Shown: positions 59,274 to 64,000 of the stretch, piece after piece
Numbering within the stretch: position 1 is the stretch's first letter
Layout: each line of letters begins with the position of its first letter
Assembly (NCBI GenBank): GCA_905233475.1
Contig: CAJOEN010000012.1
Location: 1 to 64,000 of the forward strand
Direction: 5' to 3'
DNA: 64,000 nucleotides
DNA from: an uncultured Bacteroidales bacterium
GTDB lineage: Bacteria; Bacteroidota; Bacteroidia; Bacteroidales; P3
Translations under genes and position numbers: made by a program
The notes under the pieces: model-generated
What the model was told of the DNA's origin: nothing
The model's input: only the letters and a program-made list of their open reading frames with translations
The model's database searches: none

Positions 59274-61106
59274 ATGAAAGAAAAACGTTGGATATTAAGA
59301 CAAGACTATGACATTGAGGCTGTAGAGAGGCTTCGTGCGCTTGGAGACAGCGAGACAATAGCCATACTTCTCGCCGAACGCGGAATTACCAACCGCGAGG
59401 AGCGTGAGGCTTTTTTCAATCCCTCGCTAACCCATATCCACGACCCTTTTTTGATGAGGGACATGGACAAAGTGGTATCCCGCATTGAGCGCGCCAAAGC
59501 CAACAAAGAACGCATACTTGTTTATGGCGACTACGATACCGACGGAACTACAGCTGTGGCCTTGCTTTACTCTTTCCTGCAAAAGTACTACGACGACATC
59601 GACTTTTATGTCCCCGACAGATACACCGAAGGTTACGGCATATCCCGCAAAGGCGTTGATTATGCCGTGGATACAGGTGTAAAACTCATCATAGCCCTCG
59701 ACTGCGGCATACGTGCCAACGAGCAGATAGCCTACGCCCTCGAAAACGGTATTGATACCATTGTCGGCGACCATCACCTGCCCGGCGACGAGCTTCCTCC
59801 TGCATACGCCATACTCGACCCTAAACGCGACGGGTGTACATATCCCTACAAAGAACTTTCGGGTTGTGGCATTGCTTTCAAGATTGCCGAGGCCATATTG
59901 GAAAAAAAAATTGGCGTAAGGCTATGCGACAGCCAACGGCAGAGCGAAGAATGTTACCAAAGGCTTAAAGGTGAACTGGCTAAATACCTCGACCTTGTGG
60001 TACTGAGCATAGCGTCGGACATAGTTCCCATAATGGGCGAAAACCGTGTGCTGGCTTATTTCGGACTAAAAATGATAAATTTCCGTCCTCGTCCGGGCAT
60101 TGAGGCAATACTTTATTACGGCAACATAAAACGCGACACCACACCCGACAGCGGACAATATTTCAGTAAAGAACTCACCATATCCGACCTCGTTTTCCTT
60201 GTTGGTCCGCGCATAAACGCGGCAGGACGGATATATTCGGCCAAAGACTCGGTGCAACTGCTACTCTGCAACGACATGACAAGTGCCAACCAATGGGCAC
60301 AGGACATCAACAAGTACAACGCCGAACGCAAAAAACTCGACCACACTGTTACCGAAGAGGCAAAAAATATAATATATTCCGACATACACCTGCAAGAAAA
60401 AAAATCCATAGTCCTGTACGGCGAAAACTGGCACAAAGGCGTAATTGGGATAGTAGCTTCGCGACTTATAGAGGAATTTTACAAGCCCACCATCATATTC
60501 ACCCAGTCCAACGGGCTGTACACCGGCTCGGCACGCTCGGTAAAAGATTTCGACATGTACTCCGCCATAGACCAATGTAGCGACCTGCTGGAACATTTTG
60601 GAGGTCATAAATATGCGGCGGGCGTGTCGGTTCGTCCCGAAAACTTTGAAAAATTCGTGGAACGTTTCGAAGAGGTCGTAAGTAACACAATATCAATAGA
60701 ACAAACTACACCCGATATTGAGATTGACGCAGTGGTCAGTTTCGCAAAAGAAATAGACGACCCCGTATTCTTGAAAAGGCTTAAGATGTTCGCACCTTTC
60801 GGTCCGCAGAACATGTTGCCAGTATTCCAAAGCGACAACCTTGTGGATACCGGCGAAGCTCGCGAAGTGGGCAACGACAAAGTGAAACACCTGAAATTTG
60901 AGGTTACGGAACGCGACCAAAAATCGGGAAAATACCCAGCCATAGGTTTCCAACTCGGCAAATACTGCGACGCGGTGAGAAAGGGCAAACGTTTCGACAT
61001 CTGCTACCATGTAGAGGACAACTTTTGGCACGGAAAAACCGAAACCCAACTCAACGTAAAGGACATTCATCTGCACAGCGAAGAGGACTATTTGGGACCT
61101 TTTTAA
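59274..61106 (+). CDS. recJ: Single-stranded-DNA-specific exonuclease RecJ
   Basis: 610 residues. DHH-family metal motifs: GDYDTDGTTA (Asp86, Asp88, Asp90), IALDCG (Asp143), DHHLPGDELP (Asp166-His-His168), the DHHA1 region with GVIGIVASRLIEEFYKPTII (about 387-406) and the RecJ OB domain at the C-terminus (about 460-600). RecJ degrades single strands 5'-3' in repair. Its stop codon is formed by the first bases of repeat R4. Confidence 0.95.
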   Translation: MKEKRWILRQDYDIEAVERLRALGDSETIAILLAERGITNREEREAFFNPSLTHIHDPFLMRDMDKVVSRIERAKANKERILVYGDYDTDGTTAVALLYSFLQKYYDDIDFYVPDRYTEGYGISRKGVDYAVDTGVKLIIALDCGIRANEQIAYALENGIDTIVGDHHLPGDELPPAYAILDPKRDGCTYPYKELSGCGIAFKIAEAILEKKIGVRLCDSQRQSEECYQRLKGELAKYLDLVVLSIASDIVPIMGENRVLAYFGLKMINFRPRPGIEAILYYGNIKRDTTPDSGQYFSKELTISDLVFLVGPRINAAGRIYSAKDSVQLLLCNDMTSANQWAQDINKYNAERKKLDHTVTEEAKNIIYSDIHLQEKKSIVLYGENWHKGVIGIVASRLIEEFYKPTIIFTQSNGLYTGSARSVKDFDMYSAIDQCSDLLEHFGGHKYAAGVSVRPENFEKFVERFEEVVSNTISIEQTTPDIEIDAVVSFAKEIDDPVFLKRLKMFAPFGPQNMLPVFQSDNLVDTGEAREVGNDKVKHLKFEVTERDQKSGKYPAIGFQLGKYCDAVRKGKRFDICYHVEDNFWHGKTETQLNVKDIHLHSEEDYLGPF

Positions 61107-61229
61107 GGGGGCTTCTATAAATTGCCTCGAAGAGGCAAACTCTCAATAACCTCACATGCTAATGTGAGGTATATCAGGCAAATAAAGAACAGGCGTGTCG
61201 GAGACACGCGCTCTCAAACGAATAAATAG
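61103..61229 (-). repeat. Mosaic hairpin repeat, copy R4 (most complete internally)
   Basis: Read on the minus strand: AATAAATAG remnant of the left end, CGTTTGAGAGCG, hairpin A (GCGTGTCtccGACACGC), hairpin B (CCTCACAttagcaTGTGAGG), TTATTGAGAG, hairpin C (TTGCCTCttcGAGGCAA) and right end ATAGAAGCCCCCTTAA. The outer left-end GGGGACTTC is missing. TTAA at 61103-61106 contains the recJ stop. 61230-61400 shows nothing else. Confidence 0.85.
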
Positions 61230-61406
61230 TTAGGGGCTGAAAACAATGCAAAAAGCCTTTGCCACAGCTTGAAACGTTCCGGCAAAACATAATTTAAAGC
61301 CACCCCGACAAAGATTTATAAAATATTAATTCATTGTAATACAGCATGTTGTATTGCAAGGCGTAAAAAAGTGTCACAGATATCGTTATTAACCGAAAAA
61401 AAATCG

Positions 61407-61414
61407 TATCTTTG
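61407..61414 (+). promoter_or_regulatory. -7 promoter of rimP-nusA-infB
   Basis: TATCTTTG followed by CAAAAG and preceded by AAAAAAATCG, giving a leader of about 100 bases before rimP that contains a terminator hairpin. Confidence 0.65.
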
Positions 61415-61475
61415 CAAAAGATTTTATGATGTAAGTTATAGGCAATTAGACGTTATTATTTCGAGATATAAACAG

Positions 61476-61501
61476 GAGGGGACGGGTAGTCCCCTCTTTT
61501 T
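61476..61501 (+). promoter_or_regulatory. Terminator hairpin in the rimP leader (possible attenuator)
   Basis: GAGGGGAC (61476-61483), loop GGGTA, GTCCCCTC (61489-61496), then five T: a complete intrinsic terminator placed between the promoter (61407) and the rimP ATG (61519). Its position argues for control of the operon by premature termination. Confidence 0.7.
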
Positions 61502-61518
61502 GATAAAAAAGCGAAACA

Positions 61519-61974
61519 ATGGATAAAGTAGCAATATTGGGTCTCATAAAAGACAAACTGGAAGGCACCGACAAATTTCTTGTCGATATGCACGTGTCAA
61601 ATGACAACCGCATTAACGTTGCCATTGACGGCGACAACGGTATAACCATTGACGACTGCGTGGAACTTAGCCGCCACATAGAGAAAAACCTCAACCGCGA
61701 CGAAGAGGACTTCGAACTCAATGTGGCCTCCGCTGGACTGGACAGCCCGCTAAAACTACACCGGCAGTATGTGAAAAACATCGGCAGAAGCCTTTCAATA
61801 ACTACTAACGATGGCGAAAAAATCAGCGGGAAACTGCTGGAAGTATCAGACACCGAGATAGTTGTGGAACCCGACAACAGTCCGAGAAAAAGAAAGTCGG
61901 ACACAGGGGAAGCCCCTGCAACAACCATTGCTTTCGACAACATTCAGGTAGCAAAAATAGCAGTAAAATTCTAA
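61519..61974 (+). CDS. rimP: Ribosome maturation factor RimP
   Basis: 151 residues, typical length. N-terminal domain with NRINVAIDGDNGITIDDCVELS (about 33-54) and LNVASAGLDSPLKLHRQYVKNIGR (about 72-95) are the family blocks, followed by the SH3-like C-terminal domain. It acts in 30S assembly. The conserved order rimP-nusA-infB is kept. Confidence 0.95.
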   Translation: MDKVAILGLIKDKLEGTDKFLVDMHVSNDNRINVAIDGDNGITIDDCVELSRHIEKNLNRDEEDFELNVASAGLDSPLKLHRQYVKNIGRSLSITTNDGEKISGKLLEVSDTEIVVEPDNSPRKRKSDTGEAPATTIAFDNIQVAKIAVKF

Positions 61975-61991
61975 TATAAAAATCAATTATC

Positions 61992-63233
61992 ATGGAAACA
62001 TCAAACTTGATTGATTCTTTTTCCGAATTCAAAGAATTTAAAAACATCGACAGAGAGACGTTGATGCGCATATTGGAAGACGTATTCCGCAGTGCCCTTA
62101 CAAAACGTTACGGCACCGACGAGAATTTCGACATAATCGTGAATATCGACAAGGGAGACCTTGAGATTTTCCGTAACCGAGAAATTGTTGAGGACGGACA
62201 GGTGAAAGACGACAAAACGCAGATAGCCTACTCCGAGGCAATAAAAATAGAGGCCGACTTCGAAGTTGGTGAAGAACTTTCGGAACGCATAAGCATGAGG
62301 GACTTCGGTCGTCGTGAGATACTGGCCATACGCCAAAATCTGGTGGCCAAAGTGCAGGACTACGAACGCACCACCGTTTATCAGAAATACAAAGAAAAAG
62401 TTGGACAAATAATTGTTGGAGAGGTATATCAGGTTTGGAACCGCGAAATACTTGTGCAGGACGAAGAGAAAATAGAACTTACATTGCCAAAATCGGAACA
62501 AATACCCTCCGACCGCTACCGCAAAGGCGACACAATCCGTGCCGTGGTGCTTAAAGTGGAACCGAAAAACAACAACCTTGTAATAACAATATCGCGCACA
62601 TCGCCGGTATTCCTCGAACGCCTTATGGAAGCCGAAGTGCCCGAAATTTACGACGGACTTATAACCATACGCAAGATAGTGCGTGAACCGGGCGAAAAAG
62701 CCAAAGTCGCAGTGGAATCCTACGACGACCGCATAGACCCCGTAGGCTCATGCGTGGGAATGAAAGGCGGACGCATACACGGCATTGTACGCGAACTGCG
62801 CAACGAGAACATCGACGTCATCAACTTTACATCCAACCCCGAACTATATGTGCAACGCGCGCTGAACCCGGCCAAAGTTACTTCAATCAAAATTCTTGAA
62901 GACGAGAAGAAAGCCGAAGTATTCATGCGCTCCGAGGACGTGTCGCTGGCCATAGGAAAAGGCGGACACAACATCAAATTGGCAAGCAAACTTACCGGCT
63001 ACGAAATCAACGTTTACCGTGCCGACGACGAAGGCTACGAAGAGGATGTGGATTTGCAGGAATTCTCCGACGAGATAGAACAGTGGATTATCGACGAGTT
63101 TAACCGCATTGGTTGCGACACAGCAAAAAGCGTACTCGCCATAACACCAGAGGAACTGTTGCAGCGCACCGACCTTGAAGAGGAAACCATCAACAACGTC
63201 ATCCAGATTCTCAAAGCCGAATTTGAAAAATAA
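61992..63233 (+). CDS. nusA: Transcription factor NusA
   Basis: 413 residues. N-terminal RNA-polymerase-binding domain (1-135), S1 domain (about 137-205, VGQIIVGEVYQVWNREILVQ), two KH domains with RIDPVGSCVGMKGGRIHGIV (about 247-266) and SLAIGKGGHNIKLASKLTGY (about 317-336). No acidic repeats at the C-terminus, as usual outside proteobacteria. It controls pausing and termination; it may feed back on the leader hairpin upstream. Confidence 0.96.
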   Translation: METSNLIDSFSEFKEFKNIDRETLMRILEDVFRSALTKRYGTDENFDIIVNIDKGDLEIFRNREIVEDGQVKDDKTQIAYSEAIKIEADFEVGEELSERISMRDFGRREILAIRQNLVAKVQDYERTTVYQKYKEKVGQIIVGEVYQVWNREILVQDEEKIELTLPKSEQIPSDRYRKGDTIRAVVLKVEPKNNNLVITISRTSPVFLERLMEAEVPEIYDGLITIRKIVREPGEKAKVAVESYDDRIDPVGSCVGMKGGRIHGIVRELRNENIDVINFTSNPELYVQRALNPAKVTSIKILEDEKKAEVFMRSEDVSLAIGKGGHNIKLASKLTGYEINVYRADDEGYEEDVDLQEFSDEIEQWIIDEFNRIGCDTAKSVLAITPEELLQRTDLEEETINNVIQILKAEFEK

Positions 63234-63304
63234 CGGCAGATTGAACGAAATACGAATCAGATAAAAAGTGCAGGTTTAATAGTTTTAAAAAGCAAGGAGG
63301 AACA

Positions 63305-64000
63305 ATGTCAGAAGAAACAAAAAGCATAAGATTAAGCAAAGCAGCAAAGGAATTCAACATTGGCGTAACCACAGCCGTTGAGTTTCTTGCCAAAAAAGGT
63401 CATACCATTGATAATAACCCCAACACAAGAATTTCGGAAGAGTTGTACGACTTGCTTTCCAAAAACTTTCAAAAGGAACGCGAAGTAAAGAAAAACGCCG
63501 ACAAAATACAGATTATGACACCGGTGAAGAACTCCGTTGTGGAAATGGACAAGGAAACTGTTACCGAATCCACAGAAACATCGGGCGATGATTCGGAAAT
63601 CATAATCAAAAACTTCAATGACAAACCGGAGGCGAAATCCGAAAAGCCTGCACTTGAACAACCTGCCGACACCGAAAAGGAAATCAGCAAAACAGAAAAT
63701 AAGTCCGAGAAAAAGGAGAAAAAGAAATCTGTTGAAAAACCGGAGGAAAAGCCAGCGGAAGACGAAAAGGTAATAGAAGAGGAAAAAGAAGAGGATTCAA
63801 AGTTCGAGCCTAAGGTCATTGCTCCAGCCGAATCGGGTACGGGACTTGCCGTGAAAGTCATAGACCAGATAGACCTCAATTCTATCAACGACAAAAACCG
63901 TCCGGCAAAGAAAACCAAAGAACAGAAGGAGAAAGACCGCAAAGAACGTCGCAAGAGCAGGGAGGCAAAAATAGAAACGGTTATACCGGCACCAGAACCC
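63305..64000 (+). CDS. infB: Translation initiation factor IF-2, N-terminal part (cut by window end)
   Basis: 232 residues are visible from ATG 63305 (preceded by a clear Shine-Dalgarno, AAGGAGGAACA, uncommon in this phylum). SIRLSKAAKEFNIGVTTAVEFLAKKGH is the IF-2 N-terminal helical domain, followed by a long low-complexity Glu/Lys-rich linker. The GTPase domain would follow beyond 64000. It brings initiator tRNA to the ribosome. Confidence 0.95.
   Translation, partial: MSEETKSIRLSKAAKEFNIGVTTAVEFLAKKGHTIDNNPNTRISEELYDLLSKNFQKEREVKKNADKIQIMTPVKNSVVEMDKETVTESTETSGDDSEIIIKNFNDKPEAKSEKPALEQPADTEKEISKTENKSEKKEKKKSVEKPEEKPAEDEKVIEEEKEEDSKFEPKVIAPAESGTGLAVKVIDQIDLNSINDKNRPAKKTKEQKEKDRKERRKSREAKIETVIPAPEP

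Overview
The window reads as a chromosomal segment of an anaerobic Bacteroidota bacterium, most likely order Bacteroidales. The support is: -33/-7 promoters of the TTTG-N19-TAnnTTTG type; lipoproteins and outer-membrane beta-barrel receptors; gliding/type IX secretion genes gldD and gldE; a DUF4292 lipoprotein; an [FeFe]-hydrogenase-like protein plus the H-cluster maturase HydE; and the rimP-nusA-infB operon. There are no tRNA or rRNA genes that I can see. Housekeeping genes are moderately GC-rich with GCC/GAC/CGT-type codons. Several islands are clearly AT-rich and accessory.

Layout. 1-1125 (-): left-truncated secreted protein. 1339-8214 (+): manA, two lipoproteins and three overlapping glycosyltransferases for surface glycan synthesis. 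8323-11679 (+): LptF/G permease, a GH3-like adenylating enzyme, SufE and a SufT-like protein, mostly coupled by ATGA overlaps. 11863-13729 (-): gldE-gldD. 14205-22063: SanA-like protein (+), then on the minus strand a three-gene DUF3990/DUF3791 cassette behind coaBC, a TonB-type receptor, and a DRTGG / HATPase / hydrogenase-like signalling operon. 22737-29370: small secreted protein, sufC-sufD (no sufB) with an overlapping TPR/PD40 protein, a frameshifted zinc-ribbon gene and a SpoU methyltransferase. 30088-40815 (+): fabH, fabF, fabG, etfB, etfA, acyl-CoA dehydrogenase, hydE. The etfB-etfA pair is split by a second, gene-order-permuted DUF3791/DUF3990 cassette and an AT-rich gene with a UDG-like C-terminal half. 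40975-46812: a HipBST-type tripartite module, remnants, a receptor with an internal stop and a MATE pump, all bracketed by repeated copies of the 3' end of hydE. 46885-54854: LD-carboxypeptidase, Dcp, lipoproteins, an LtaS-like sulfatase and ssb. 55115-64000: lipoprotein, gltX, OmpH-like and FMN-binding membrane proteins, recJ, then rimP-nusA-infB (infB truncated by the window end).

The most unusual content lies between and beside the genes. (1) Mosaic intergenic repeats are built from interchangeable hairpin modules; one module keeps its flanks while its stem changes on both arms. (2) Two copies of a probable ADP-ribosyltransferase-type toxin cassette have different gene order. (3) A hipBST locus has a perfect 16-bp palindrome beside its promoter. 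(4) Three copies of the hydE 3' end look like scars of repeated insertion. (5) A densely structured intergenic segment (28293-28437) has mutually exclusive pairings. All calls are from reading the sequence; no database search was run.
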